Origin: Gemmatimonadota bacterium
GTDB taxonomy: Bacteria > Gemmatimonadota > Gemmatimonadetes > Gemmatimonadales > GWC2-71-9
Length of the DNA stretch: 64,000 nucleotides
Assembly: GCA_016874005.1 (NCBI GenBank)
Contig: VGVQ01000016.1
Span: forward strand, 34,936 to 98,935
Direction of reading: 5' to 3'
The translations under genes and the position numbers were made by a program. The notes under the pieces were generated by a model. It saw only the letters and a program-made list of their open reading frames with translations. It had not been told where the DNA came from and ran no database searches. Below, piece after piece: positions 28,929 through 38,534 of the stretch; position 1 is the first letter of the stretch; each line of letters opens with the position of its first letter.

Positions 28929-30781
28929 TGGAACCGGGCTCGATCGATGACCCGCCGCACGGCCGCGGCCAGATCATCAGGAGTATAGGGTTTCTGGAGA
29001 AAAGTAGTCCGCGATGAAGCCGGCGGCACGAAGCTACCGGTGTATCCGGAGGTGAAGATGACCGGCACCTCGGGGTAGCGCTGCTCGAGCCACCGGGCGA
29101 ACTGCGCCCCGCCGAGCCGGGGCATCACGACGTCGGAAACGATGCAGGCCAGCTGCGGCGTTCGGGCGAGGAGGTCGAGCGCCTCGATCCCATCGGCCGC
29201 CTCGACGACCCGGTATCCCTGCCCCGCCAGCGCTCTCGAGGCCACCCGGCGGACCCCCGCTTCGTCTTCCACCACCATCACCCATTCGGTGCCGCCCGCC
29301 GAATTCCGAGCCGCGTTGGTGGGTTCCGGCGGGGGCGCCGGGTCGGTGGCAGGCATGGTTATGGTGAAGGTGGTGCCGCGGCCCACCTCGCTGTCGACCA
29401 TGATGGTTCCGCCGGCCTGCTCGATCACCCCGTATGCCGTCGCCAGGCCAAGACCGGTTCCGAACCCTGGTGGTTTGGTCGAGAAGAACGGTTCGAACAC
29501 CCGGGCTTGCACCTCCGCTGTCATCCCATGCCCGGTATCGGTGAAGGTGAGCCGGACGCGAGCCAGGCCCGAGACCGGATCGACCAGGTTCGCGACCGCC
29601 AGATCGCAGCGACCGCCCTCGGCCATCGCGTCCTTGGCGTTGGCCGCCAGGTTCATGATCACCTGCTCGATCCGGCTCGGATCGGCCCGAATCCAACTGG
29701 GCGCCTCGCCGAGTCGGACCGTGAGGGCCACGTTCTCGCCGAGCAGCCGTCGAACGATCGGTTCGACACTGGTGACGAGCTCGCCGACCTCGAAGACCCG
29801 AGGCTCCACCGGCTGCCGGCGAGCGAACGCCAGCAGCTGCCGGATCAGCCCGGCTCCCCGATCGGCCGCCTGGCCGATTTCATCGAGCCATTCCCGCTCC
29901 GGCGATCCGCTCGGCAAGGCCCGCTGGAGCAGCGCCCCGTTTCCCTTGACGACCGTGAGCAAGTTGTTGAAATCGTGGGCCACGCCGCCGGCGAGCCGGC
30001 CGACGCTCTCCATCCGCTCGGCCAAGGCAAGTCGTCGCTCGCGGGCCTCGAGTTCTCGATGGAGCTCTCGTTCGGCGGCACGCCCGCGCTCCCGCTCCAA
30101 CTCGACCAACCAGACGATCATCGACATGGCCATCGCGGCGGACACCACCGTGTGGGCGATCCCGGCCAGGACGAGCCCGTCGAGCGACAGTTCCGCCGAG
30201 TAGCCGGCACCGCGACTGGTGGCCCAGGCGTAGCCCAGCAAGGGCAGCGAGAAGGCCGCGATCGACAGGCCGGTTGCCCGGGGACCGAGGTCCGCCGCGG
30301 CTCGGTGGCACCACCAGATCCAGCCGCCAACTACGGCGCACACCAGCGCCCCCGCGGCCGTGCGAACGACGAATTGGACGGTGAACCGGGTCGCCTCGAA
30401 CATCGGGATCGCGACCGGCAGGGCACCCGCCAGTAGCCCGCCGCCGACGACTCCCACCAGCCACCGAGTCGATAACGGCCGGCCCCGAATCAGGGCGAAG
30501 GCCCCGGCGACGAGCGTGAGCATGGCGAGGTAGCTCGTGACCTGGACGACGAAGGAAAGGACCGGCTGGTGAGGATCGAGGAGGCCCTGTTGCGGGGCGA
30601 CTAGGACCCCGAGCGCACCGATGAATCTGGCGGTGGCCAGCGCCAGCCAACTCCAGCCCCAGAGGCCGAGGAACTGCTCGGGGTTCTGGCGGTGGAACCG
30701 GAAATGGGCCGCCGCGGCGAGCGCCGCGATGAGCGCCTGGGCGACCTCCAGGGCGACATAGGCAAGGACGTCGGATCGCAC
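28925..30781 (-). CDS. membrane hybrid histidine kinase with C-terminal receiver
   Basis: The 618-residue protein begins with about seven hydrophobic segments (residues about 5-240). A short coiled stretch and the kinase core follow: H-box [20 protein letters not shown] with the phospho-acceptor His, N-box [10 protein letters not shown]-boxes FTDTGHGM and [14 protein letters not shown] receiver domain (about 500-615) closes the protein, with the acidic pair in VVEDEAGV, the phospho-acceptor Asp in [12 protein letters not shown] and the lysine in [11 protein letters not shown]. There is no output domain. I use GTG 30781, which lies 10 bases after the stop of the other kinase gene; the frame is open further but the upstream part is a shadow of that gene. 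Its stop overlaps the hutU start. Confidence 0.9.
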   Translation of the reverse strand: MRSDVLAYVALEVAQALIAALAAAAHFRFHRQNPEQFLGLWGWSWLALATARFIGALGVLVAPQQGLLDPHQPVLSFVVQVTSYLAMLTLVAGAFALIRGRPLSTRWLVGVVGGGLLAGALPVAIPMFEATRFTVQFVVRTAAGALVCAVVGGWIWWCHRAAADLGPRATGLSIAAFSLPLLGYAWATSRGAGYSAELSLDGLVLAGIAHTVVSAAMAMSMIVWLVELERERGRAAERELHRELEARERRLALAERMESVGRLAGGVAHDFNNLLTVVKGNGALLQRALPSGSPEREWLDEIGQAADRGAGLIRQLLAFARRQPVEPRVFEVGELVTSVEPIVRRLLGENVALTVRLGEAPSWIRADPSRIEQVIMNLAANAKDAMAEGGRCDLAVANLVDPVSGLARVRLTFTDTGHGMTAEVQARVFEPFFSTKPPGFGTGLGLATAYGVIEQAGGTIMVDSEVGRGTTFTITMPATDPAPPPEPTNAARNSAGGTEWVMVVEDEAGVRRVASRALAGQGYRVVEAADGIEALDLLARTPQLACIVSDVVMPRLGGAQFARWLEQRYPEVPVIFTSGYTGSFVPPASSRTTFLQKPYTPDDLAAAVRRVIDRARFQ

Positions 30782-30791
30782 CGGGCGGCCG

Positions 30792-33035
30792 TTAGGCAGG
30801 CACCTCGGCGTCGAGCAGACGCCGAATCCGGTCGGCCAGGTCGTTGGGGGCGTAGGGCTTCTCGAGGAATGCCGAACGGACCGGCAGCGCGCTCGCGTCG
30901 AGCAATTCGTCGGTGTGACCGCTGGTGAACACCACCGGCAGGTTCGGGTTGCGCTGGCGCAGTTGCTGGAACAGCCCAATGCCGCCGAGGCGGGGCATCA
31001 CCACGTCGGTCACCAGGAGCTCGACGTCGGGCGCGGCCCGGTCGAGCGCGTCCTGGCCGTCTTTGGCTTCGACGACTTGGTAGCCGAGGTCCTTGAGGGC
31101 CACCACCGCGATCCGCCGAACGGCCTCGTCGTCCTCGGCGACCAGGAGCCGCTCGCGGCCGCCGCGGACCGGCGCGGTCGGATGAGGGGCAACGTGGACC
31201 TCCGTTTCGGCGACTTCCGGGAGATACACCGTGAAGGTCGAGCCGGCCCCCGCGGCGCTGGCGACCTCGATCAAACCGCCGGCCTCCCAGACGATCCCGT
31301 AGCTCGTTGCCAGGCCCAGTCCGGTGCCCTGGTGGGCGGGTTTGGTCGTGAAGAACGGCTCGAAGATCCTGGCCTTGACCGCCTCGCTCATCCCGACGCC
31401 GGTGTCCTGGACCGCGATGGTGAGATAGGATCCGGGAGGAAGGGTGCCTAACGACAGCGACCGGGTGATCGCCGCGACCCCGACCGCGACGGTCAGGGCT
31501 CCGCCCCCGGGCATGGCATCGTTGGCGTTCGCCACCAGGTTGAAGAGGACTTGCTCGATCTGACCCGGATCGACTCGGCACCGGATCGGCCGCGAGGCCA
31601 GCCGAACGGAGAGATCGACCCGCTCGCCGATGAGCCGGCGGATCAGCTTGTCGGCCCGCCCCACCACCTCGTTGAGGTCGACGACCTTGGCCACCACCGG
31701 TTGGCGTCGAGCAAAGAGCATCAACCGCCGGGTCAGGTCGCCACCCCGTTCCGCGGCGTCGCCGACGTCCTCGATGTCGGCCCGGATCGGCGACCCATGG
31801 GGCAAGCCGTGGAGGGCCAGTTCCACGTTGCCCTTGATCACGGTCAGGATGTTGTTGAAGTCGTGGGCCATCCCGCCCGCCAACCGGCCCACGCTCTCCA
31901 TCTTCTGAGCCTCGAGCAGCTGCCGTTCGAGTCGCTCGCGATCGGTCACGTCGCGGGAGGTGACGATGACCGAGGGCTCATCGCCATCGTCGACCACCTG
32001 CCCGATCGCCTCGAGCCAGACCCACCGGCCATCCTTGTGCCGGAACCGGAACCGGTGCGCCGTTGGCTCCTTCGAGACCGACCCGGCCTGGAAGCTCGCC
32101 AAGACGCCGGGGAGGTCTTCCGGGTGAACGTAGCTGAACGCCATCTGGCCGACGCACTCGTCTTGCCCGTACCCGAGGATCCGGGTGATCGACGGGCTCT
32201 CGTACCGGACCACGCCGTCGGCGTCCAGCACCGTGATGATGTCGTGGGTCAGCTCGATGAGGCGGCGGTAGCGACGGTCCTGGCGATGAAGCGCCGCCTC
32301 GGCGTCCCGGGCCGCCCTGGCACTGGCTTCGGTCTCGAGTCGCTGGTCATCGAGCGCCACGGCGACGGTCGCAATCCCGATGGCGGCGAGAAGCAGGACG
32401 TCGAGAAACGCGAGATAGGAGATCTGGTAATCAGGACCGACCCCTGCCGCCCGGATCGCCGCATAGACGAAATAATGAAACTGGACCAGGCCGTACAGCC
32501 CGAACGCTCCCGCCAGCATCCGCCGCGGCCCCTGGGCGGCGGCGAACCCCGCACTGACGAGCTGGCGCGCGGCCCACCAGAAAACGGCGGCGGAGGCCAA
32601 CGCGTGGATCCCGACCCGGAGCAGGAACCGTTCCCAGATCGCCCCCGGAACGGTCACGAATCCCAGGGCGCATCCCGCCCCGACGACGAACGCGGCGATC
32701 AAGCCGCGTTGAACCACGCCCGCTGCCTGGACCTGGCCCTTGACGAACATCCGGGTTCCGGCCGCCAGCCACACCAACGACGCAAAGCCGATGACTTGCC
32801 CCAAAACGGACACCGCAATCCGGATCGGGTGGGCCACCGGCCAGAGACTGTAGACGCTGAAGGCGGAAGCCCCGAGCAAGTAGAAGGCGGTGGCCGCCAA
32901 CCAAGCGAGGCTCCAGAGGCGGTAACGCTCGCCGCCGAAGCGGGCTCGGAACCACATCAGTACCCCGGCGAGCATGCCGGCCATCGCGGCCGCCGTCAAC
33001 AGCCCGGCGAGGTTGAGGATCCAGTCTGGTTGCAT
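30792..33035 (-). CDS. membrane PAS-domain hybrid histidine kinase with C-terminal receiver
   Basis: The 747-residue protein has seven or so membrane segments (residues about 5-240). Next is a PAS domain (RLIELTHDIITVLDADGVVR through DDGDEPSVIVTSRDVTDRER), then a kinase core with H-box [21 protein letters not shown]-box LVANANDAM and [11 protein letters not shown]. The receiver domain has [13 protein letters not shown] and FLEKPYAPNDL. Kinase and receiver closely resemble those of the next gene, suggesting tandem duplication with one copy gaining or losing PAS. ATG 33035 starts the first membrane helix (MQPDWILNLAGLL); a start at 33092 is possible but gives a polar leader. It is the first gene of the kinase-kinase-hutU-hutI set. 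Confidence 0.9.
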   Translation of the reverse strand: MQPDWILNLAGLLTAAAMAGMLAGVLMWFRARFGGERYRLWSLAWLAATAFYLLGASAFSVYSLWPVAHPIRIAVSVLGQVIGFASLVWLAAGTRMFVKGQVQAAGVVQRGLIAAFVVGAGCALGFVTVPGAIWERFLLRVGIHALASAAVFWWAARQLVSAGFAAAQGPRRMLAGAFGLYGLVQFHYFVYAAIRAAGVGPDYQISYLAFLDVLLLAAIGIATVAVALDDQRLETEASARAARDAEAALHRQDRRYRRLIELTHDIITVLDADGVVRYESPSITRILGYGQDECVGQMAFSYVHPEDLPGVLASFQAGSVSKEPTAHRFRFRHKDGRWVWLEAIGQVVDDGDEPSVIVTSRDVTDRERLERQLLEAQKMESVGRLAGGMAHDFNNILTVIKGNVELALHGLPHGSPIRADIEDVGDAAERGGDLTRRLMLFARRQPVVAKVVDLNEVVGRADKLIRRLIGERVDLSVRLASRPIRCRVDPGQIEQVLFNLVANANDAMPGGGALTVAVGVAAITRSLSLGTLPPGSYLTIAVQDTGVGMSEAVKARIFEPFFTTKPAHQGTGLGLATSYGIVWEAGGLIEVASAAGAGSTFTVYLPEVAETEVHVAPHPTAPVRGGRERLLVAEDDEAVRRIAVVALKDLGYQVVEAKDGQDALDRAAPDVELLVTDVVMPRLGGIGLFQQLRQRNPNLPVVFTSGHTDELLDASALPVRSAFLEKPYAPNDLADRIRRLLDAEVPA

Positions 33036-33082
33036 TGAACTCTGGATGGGGCCACGGAAAGTAACCCTGGCGAACCGGTTGG

Positions 33083-33286
33083 GTGAGCGCAAGCTCCATC
33101 CCGGCCCCGCCGGCTATCGGGCCGGTTTCGGCGCGCCTGCCTCGGCGCCGGCTTCCCGTTCCTCGCCGAGCCCTCGGGCTCGCGCTGGTCGAAGGGTATC
33201 TCGCCGGGCGAGGGGCCGACCTGTTTCAGATCTACCTGCGGCACGGCATTGAAGAGGCCGCCGAGCTGTGCGGACAGACCGCCTGA
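33083..33286 (+). CDS. doubtful small protein
   Basis: A GTG-started frame of 67 codons lies in the divergent gap between the PAS kinase and the SCP2 gene. Only the last 35 residues (ALVEGYLAGRGADLFQIYL and RHGIEEAAELCGQTA) look like a folded helical protein; the first half is a run of Arg, Pro and Ala. It could be the tail of a decayed gene or a chance frame. I recognise no family. Confidence 0.22.
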   Translation: MSASSIPAPPAIGPVSARLPRRRLPVPRRALGLALVEGYLAGRGADLFQIYLRHGIEEAAELCGQTA

Positions 33287-33328
33287 CCCCGGGAACGGGA
33301 CTGGCGACGCTGTTACTTTCGTCACTCC

Positions 33329-33736
33329 ATGAGCACCGCGTTTTCAGAGGAATGGGCCAAGGCCTGGGGTGCGGCGCTCAACGCCAGCCCGGAGTACCAA
33401 GCCGCCGCGGCAACCTGGGAGGGAAGCATCGCGGCGGTTGCGACAGATGACGCCGCGCCCGCGGCGGTCTTCCTCGACGTCTGGCATGGCGAGTGCCGCA
33501 CCGCTCGCGCGGCGACACCGGACGATGTGGCCCAAGCACGGTTCCTCCTCGAGGCGGCACCACGAGCCTGGCGCGATCTGTTCGAAGGTCGGCTCGCCCC
33601 GGTCATGGGCCTGATGACCGGCCGAATCAAGGTCACCCGCGGGGAACTCGCCGCACTCCTGCCGTACACCGCGGCCGCCAAGGAACTCATTCGCCTCGCC
33701 GGCTCGATTCCAACGGTCTATCCCGATGGTTGGTAG
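33329..33736 (+). CDS. SCP2 sterol-binding domain protein
   Basis: The 135-residue protein consists of one SCP2-like domain. The pattern is an N-terminal helix (FSEEWAKAWGAALNASPEYQ), strands with AAVFLDVWHGECRTAR, and the family hallmark GRLAPVMGLMTGRIKVTRGEL before the C-terminal helices. Such domains bind lipids or fatty acyl groups in a hydrophobic tunnel; the bacterial role is usually unknown. It stands alone, divergent from the PAS kinase and about 240 bases ahead of the second SusC gene. No signal peptide. Confidence 0.8.
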   Translation: MSTAFSEEWAKAWGAALNASPEYQAAAATWEGSIAAVATDDAAPAAVFLDVWHGECRTARAATPDDVAQARFLLEAAPRAWRDLFEGRLAPVMGLMTGRIKVTRGELAALLPYTAAAKELIRLAGSIPTVYPDGW

Positions 33737-33786
33737 CAGGCCTTGCTCCGAGGCCGACCGGTGACTTTCTTGTCGCCGGGCGAAGC

Positions 33787-33827
33787 GTGTCCACTGGACA
33801 CAGGATGCCACGGGGATCGTGTCGTTC
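33787..33827 (+). promoter_or_regulatory. composite promoter/operator element shared by both SusCD operons (copy 2)
   Basis: GTGTCCACTGGACAC (33787-33801), a palindrome with 7-base arms around one base, is followed after 17 bases by GTGTCGTTC (33819-33827), 147 bases before the SusC start. It matches copy 1 (25892-25932) in 13 of 15 bases when the near-palindromes are compared in one orientation and in 12 of 15 in the other. The second box is identical and the spacing exact. Confidence 0.55.
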
Positions 33828-33974
33828 GCACACACCCCAACGACCCGAATACGATGTCACAAGTCGTTGTACGACAACGCACTACGCCGTTTATCAATAC
33901 GGCACACTGAGTGCCTGTAGGGGACTGCTCGAATCGGAGCAAACCCGCCGTTTCCTTGCCGCAGGGAGGACTGA

Positions 33975-36900
33975 ATGAGGAAAAGACTCGAGCGTTCGCT
34001 GGTGGCGCTGGCCCTGGCCACCTTGGCCGCCCTCCCGGTCGCCGCGCAGCAGAATGGCACCGTGACCGGTCGAGTGGTCGACGGCGCCAGCAAGCAGCCC
34101 CTCGTCGGGGCGAGGGTCAGCATCGTGGGCACGGCGCTGACGGCGCCCACCAACGCGGACGGCCGGTATCGGATTACCAGCGTGCCGATCGGCACCCAGA
34201 CCGTTCGGGTCTACCAAATCGGCTACGCGGCGGGAAGCCGGCCGGCTGAGGTTACTGCCGGTGGCACCACCACGGTGGATGTCGAGCTGACCCTGACGCC
34301 ATACTCGCTCGACGAGTTCGTCGTGACGGCGACCGGGGAGGAGTCGAAGCGAACCATCGGCAACTCGGTCGCCGCCTTCGACGCCGCGCCCCTGGTCCAA
34401 ACCACCGCGGTGACGAATCTGGCCGACGTGATCTCGGCCAAGATCCCGGGGGTAGCGGTCTTCGGCAACAACCTGACCGGTGGCGGTCAGCGGATCCGGA
34501 TCCGGGGCAACTCGTCGCTGTCGTTGTCGAACAACCCGATCTACGTGGTGGACGGGGTCCGGATTTGGAGCGACGTCAACTCCTCGTCGATCGGGATCGG
34601 CGGCACCAACCCGAGCCGGATCAACGATCTCAACCCCGAGGACATCGAGGCCGTCGAAGTGGTTCGCGGGCCGTCGGCGGCGACGTTGTACGGCACCGAC
34701 GCCGCCAACGGCGTCATCGTGATCAAGACCAAGCGAGGCAAGGCCGGCAAGACCCAGTGGAGCGTCTACGGCGAGCAGGGCTTCGTTCGGGACTACAACG
34801 ACTATCCGGTGGCCTACCGAGCCTGGACCACCGGGACGACCGCGGCCACGACTTCGAGCGTGTCCAACTCGACCCAGTGTCTGCTCGACCGGTTCGCCGG
34901 CGGTCTCTGCCGCCAGGACAGCGTCTCGAGCTACAACCTCTTCGCCGATCCGCAGGCGTCGCCGAACGGTACCGGATACCGTAACCAGTACGGCATGCAA
35001 GTGAGCGGCGGAACGGACAACATTCGATACTACGTTTCCGGCGAATGGGAGAATGAGGTCGGCGTGCTCCAAATGCCGACCGAGTTCCAGAATCGGCTCC
35101 GTTCTCAGCGAGGGATCACCGACCTTCTCGGTGAACAGGTCCGGCCCAACGGGCTGCGCAAGGTCAACCTCCGCGCCAACGTCAACACCAACTTCGGCGA
35201 CAAGGCCGACCTGGCCATCTCAGCGGGTGTGGTCAGCAGCAACCAACGGTTGCCGCAAACCGACAACAACACGACCGGGCTGCTGTCCAACGCCTACGGC
35301 GGGCCCGGGTTCAAGAACAACGTGGTGAGTCCGGCTGCCGGCGTCACCCGGACGAACTTCGGCTATCGACTCTATACGCCGGACGAGTTCTTCTCCGAGA
35401 CCGTTCGCCAAGACATCAACCGGACCATCACCAGCGCCACGGCGAACTACCGGCCGCTCTCGTGGCTTGCCGCCAAGGCCACCATGGGCTTCGACTTCGC
35501 GGCTCGGGAGGATTCCGACATCTGCCGCCGCGACGAGTGCACCTACTTCGGCACCTCGAAGCTTGGCTTCAAGACCAACAACCGCACCAGCAACTATGTC
35601 TACACCGGCGACGCCAACGCCGCCGCGACCTACTCGCTGGGCGAGACCATTGGCCTCAAGTCGATCGTCGGCCTCCAGTACATCAAGGAGAAGTTCACCC
35701 GCAACGGCGCCAGCGGGTCGCAGCTACCCCCGGGAGCCACGACGGTGACGGCCGGTGCGATCATTTCCGCCGACGAGTCGACGGTCGAAAGCATCACCCT
35801 CGGGTTCTTCGCCGAGCAATCGGTGAGCTACAAGGACCGCGTCTACCTGACCGGCGCCGTTCGCTCCGACCGAAACAGCGCCTTCGGCAACAACTTCAGG
35901 CGGGTCTACTACCCCAAGGCATCGCTTTCCTATGTGATCTCCGACGAGCCCTTCTTCCCGAAGTCGAGCACGATCTCGAGCCTTCGGCTCCGGGGTGCTT
36001 TTGGCGCGAGCGGCCGTCAACCGGGAAACACCGACGCGATTCCGTTCCTGATCCCGACGACCACCAATTTCGACCTGACCGACACGCCGTCGTTGGTTTT
36101 CTCGGCTCTGGGCAACGCGGCGCTGAAGCCGGAACGCTCCGAGGAAATCGAAGCGGGCTTCGACCTCGGCCTGTTCGACAACGCGATCAATCTCGAGGTC
36201 ACCGGGTATCATAAGAAGTCGAAGGACGCGTTGATCGCCACAATCGTAGCACCGTCGGTCGGTGCCGCGGCCACCCGCTTCGACAACCTCGGTGGGGTCC
36301 GCAACAAGGGGATCGAGGCGGCGCTCAACATGCAACTGCTCAACCAGAGGTCGATCGGTTGGGATGCCACCATCAGCATGTCGTACAACGACAACAAGGT
36401 GACCAGCCTGGGTGGAACGCCGCCCCAGATCGGGACTGTGACCTCCGTCAAAGAGGGCTTCCCGGTCAACGGCTATTTCCTCCGACCGGTGAAGTACAAC
36501 GACGCCAACGGCGACGGCATCCTGGCGATCGGCGAGATCACCGTCGGCGACACGGCCGAGTACGTGGGCGCGCCCAACCACCCGCTCGAGATCTCGTTGT
36601 TCACCGGCCTCGACATCTTTGGCCGGAAGCTCCGGATTCAGGGGCTCGTGGATGTCAAGGCCGGCGGCTACCAGCTCAACGGCACCGAGCGGATCCGGTG
36701 CGACAATCGGCTCAACTGCCGCGGCGCGGTCGACCCGGCGGCCCCGCTCGACGAGCAGGCCCGCGCCCTCGCGGTCCGGGTGCATCCGAGCCGAACCCAG
36801 TGGGGCTACGTCGAGAACAACTCGTTCCTCCGGTTCCGTGAGTTATCGGCCACCTACACTCTCCCGGGGTCGGTCTCGCAGCTGTTCCGAGCCGAGCGGA

Positions 36901-37061
36901 TGACCCTGACGGCCTCGGCGCGGAACATCGGCGTCATCACCGGCTACAGCGGCATCGACCCCGAAGGCGGTTACTTCGGCAGCAATTCGGGCTTCGTCAG
37001 CGATTTCCAAACCCAACCGCCTCCGACCTACTTCACGTTCAAGCTGAACGTGGCGTTCTAA
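33975..37061 (+). CDS. SusC/RagA family TonB-linked outer-membrane transporter
   Basis: The 1028-residue protein has a signal peptide (MRKRLERSLVALALATLAAL then PVAAQ), a carboxypeptidase-regulatory-like domain (GTVTGRVVDGASKQPLVGAR) and the TonB region SLDEFVVTATGEE. The plug contains GGGQRIRIRGNSSLSLSNNP, IYVVDGVRIWSDV and VEVVRGPSAATLYGTDAANG. A beta-barrel ends in TYFTFKLNVAF. GGGAGG precedes the ATG. It should pull an oligomeric nutrient through the outer membrane together with the SusD-like protein encoded 15 bases later. It shares the plug architecture with the other SusC protein but differs clearly in the barrel, so the two probably serve different substrates. Confidence 0.95.
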   Translation: MRKRLERSLVALALATLAALPVAAQQNGTVTGRVVDGASKQPLVGARVSIVGTALTAPTNADGRYRITSVPIGTQTVRVYQIGYAAGSRPAEVTAGGTTTVDVELTLTPYSLDEFVVTATGEESKRTIGNSVAAFDAAPLVQTTAVTNLADVISAKIPGVAVFGNNLTGGGQRIRIRGNSSLSLSNNPIYVVDGVRIWSDVNSSSIGIGGTNPSRINDLNPEDIEAVEVVRGPSAATLYGTDAANGVIVIKTKRGKAGKTQWSVYGEQGFVRDYNDYPVAYRAWTTGTTAATTSSVSNSTQCLLDRFAGGLCRQDSVSSYNLFADPQASPNGTGYRNQYGMQVSGGTDNIRYYVSGEWENEVGVLQMPTEFQNRLRSQRGITDLLGEQVRPNGLRKVNLRANVNTNFGDKADLAISAGVVSSNQRLPQTDNNTTGLLSNAYGGPGFKNNVVSPAAGVTRTNFGYRLYTPDEFFSETVRQDINRTITSATANYRPLSWLAAKATMGFDFAAREDSDICRRDECTYFGTSKLGFKTNNRTSNYVYTGDANAAATYSLGETIGLKSIVGLQYIKEKFTRNGASGSQLPPGATTVTAGAIISADESTVESITLGFFAEQSVSYKDRVYLTGAVRSDRNSAFGNNFRRVYYPKASLSYVISDEPFFPKSSTISSLRLRGAFGASGRQPGNTDAIPFLIPTTTNFDLTDTPSLVFSALGNAALKPERSEEIEAGFDLGLFDNAINLEVTGYHKKSKDALIATIVAPSVGAAATRFDNLGGVRNKGIEAALNMQLLNQRSIGWDATISMSYNDNKVTSLGGTPPQIGTVTSVKEGFPVNGYFLRPVKYNDANGDGILAIGEITVGDTAEYVGAPNHPLEISLFTGLDIFGRKLRIQGLVDVKAGGYQLNGTERIRCDNRLNCRGAVDPAAPLDEQARALAVRVHPSRTQWGYVENNSFLRFRELSATYTLPGSVSQLFRAERMTLTASARNIGVITGYSGIDPEGGYFGSNSGFVSDFQTQPPPTYFTFKLNVAF

Positions 37062-37076
37062 AGGATACCGACGACC

Positions 37077-38387
37077 ATGTTATCGACTCTCTCTCGCTCG
37101 GTGCGCCGCGTCGTCAGCCTCGGCCTCACGGTCGGGGTGGCGGCGAGCTGCGACAGCATCGTGGAAGTGACCGATCCGGACATCATTCTCGACGCCAACT
37201 CGGCGGCCGGCGCCATCGCGCTGCGCAACGGGGCGTTGCTCCGCCTGGCCCAAGCGACTTCGGGCGGCGAGTTCTTCGTCTTCTCGGGCCTGCTCACCGA
37301 CGAATGGATCTCGGGCGACACCTTCGAGCAGCGCAACTCGACCGATCAGCGGAACATCGCGGTCACCAACAGCTTCCTCGACGACGATTTCCGGGCGTTG
37401 AACCGGGTCCGCAACCTGTCGGACGACGCGATCGCGGCGCTTCGAACCTTCAGCCCCAATCCCAGCGGCAACATCGGGATGATGTTCGCGATCAAAGCTT
37501 TCGTCGAGAACCAAATCGGCGAAACCTACTGCAACGGGATCCCCTTCAGCGATTACGACGGCGCGAACGTGGTTTTTGGCGCACCGCTGCCCTACGACTC
37601 GGCTTTCGCGCGGGCGATCGCCTCAGCCGATTCCGCCCAACTCTACGTCGCGGGTTCCGACGGCGCCCGGGTGACCAACCTGGCCAAGGTCGTCAAGGGT
37701 CGGGCGTTGCTCAACCGGGGTCAGTTCGCCGCGGCCGCCCAGGCTGTCGCGGGAGTGCCAACCACCTTCAAGTGGGACGTCACCCACTCGGAGAACGCGG
37801 GTATCAACCAGATCTGGTCCCTCAACAACAGCGCCAGCCGCTATGTGGTGGCCGAACTGGAGGGCGGCGTCGGGCTCAACTTCGTCACGGCCGCCGATCC
37901 CCGATTGCCCACGTCCAAGCCGAAGCCCAAGGCGTTCGACTCGTCGACCGATTTCGTGCAGCAGGACACCTACGCTCGCCTCTCCTCGGTTTCCATCGCC
38001 TCAGGGATCGAGGCCCTCCTGATTACCGCCGAGGCGGCGCTCCGAGCCAACGACGTCACAACCTGGCTCGCCAAACTCAATGAGGCACGGGCCACCAATG
38101 CGAGCCTCGCCCCGCTCGCCGATCCCGGCGACGCCGCCGCTCGGGTGAACCTCACCTTCCGCGAGCGGGCGTTCTGGATGTTCTCCACCGGCCACCGGCT
38201 TGGCGACCTTCGCCGGCTGATCCGGCAGTATGGCCGGGCCCAGAACACGGTGTTCCCGACCGGCACCCACTTCAAGGGCCCGACCTACGGCACCGACGTC
38301 AACTTCCCGATCTCGTTCGACGAGCTCAACAATCCGAACGCACCCGGGAACCAGCAGCAGTCGACCTGCACCGACCGGGTGGCCTAA
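37077..38387 (+). CDS. SusD/RagB-like outer-membrane lipoprotein
   Basis: The 436-residue product begins with a lipoprotein signal (VVSLGLTVGVAASCDSIVEV, Cys at the lipobox). Its helical repeats fit the SusD family: AGAIALRNGALLRLAQATSG, NLAKVVKGRALLNRGQFAAA, GIEALLITAEAALRANDV and the closing RERAFWMFSTGHRLGDLRRL, which is the common C-terminal SusD motif. It should cap the SusC pore encoded just upstream and bind the imported substrate. A strong hairpin terminator follows, so the operon is just these two genes. Confidence 0.9.
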   Translation: MLSTLSRSVRRVVSLGLTVGVAASCDSIVEVTDPDIILDANSAAGAIALRNGALLRLAQATSGGEFFVFSGLLTDEWISGDTFEQRNSTDQRNIAVTNSFLDDDFRALNRVRNLSDDAIAALRTFSPNPSGNIGMMFAIKAFVENQIGETYCNGIPFSDYDGANVVFGAPLPYDSAFARAIASADSAQLYVAGSDGARVTNLAKVVKGRALLNRGQFAAAAQAVAGVPTTFKWDVTHSENAGINQIWSLNNSASRYVVAELEGGVGLNFVTAADPRLPTSKPKPKAFDSSTDFVQQDTYARLSSVSIASGIEALLITAEAALRANDVTTWLAKLNEARATNASLAPLADPGDAAARVNLTFRERAFWMFSTGHRLGDLRRLIRQYGRAQNTVFPTGTHFKGPTYGTDVNFPISFDELNNPNAPGNQQQSTCTDRVA

Positions 38388-38428
38388 CGCCGCCAGGTCG
38401 GGGCGGTCGGTCCACCTTCCAATCAGGT

Positions 38429-38466
38429 CGAAGCGGGACGAGTCGGGTGCGACTCGTCCCGCTTCG
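38429..38466. terminator. strong intrinsic terminator after the second SusCD operon
   Basis: Bases 38429-38445 and 38450-38466 form a perfect 17-bp stem with a 4-base loop (GGTG), followed by TTTC. It lies between the SusD-like gene and the convergent SBBP gene and may stop transcription from both sides. Confidence 0.85.
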
Positions 38467-38534
38467 TTTCCCGCCCGATCGTCGTGGAACCGCGGGAAGC
38501 CGAGCCGACCGGAAGACCTAACGTCGCGACGGGG

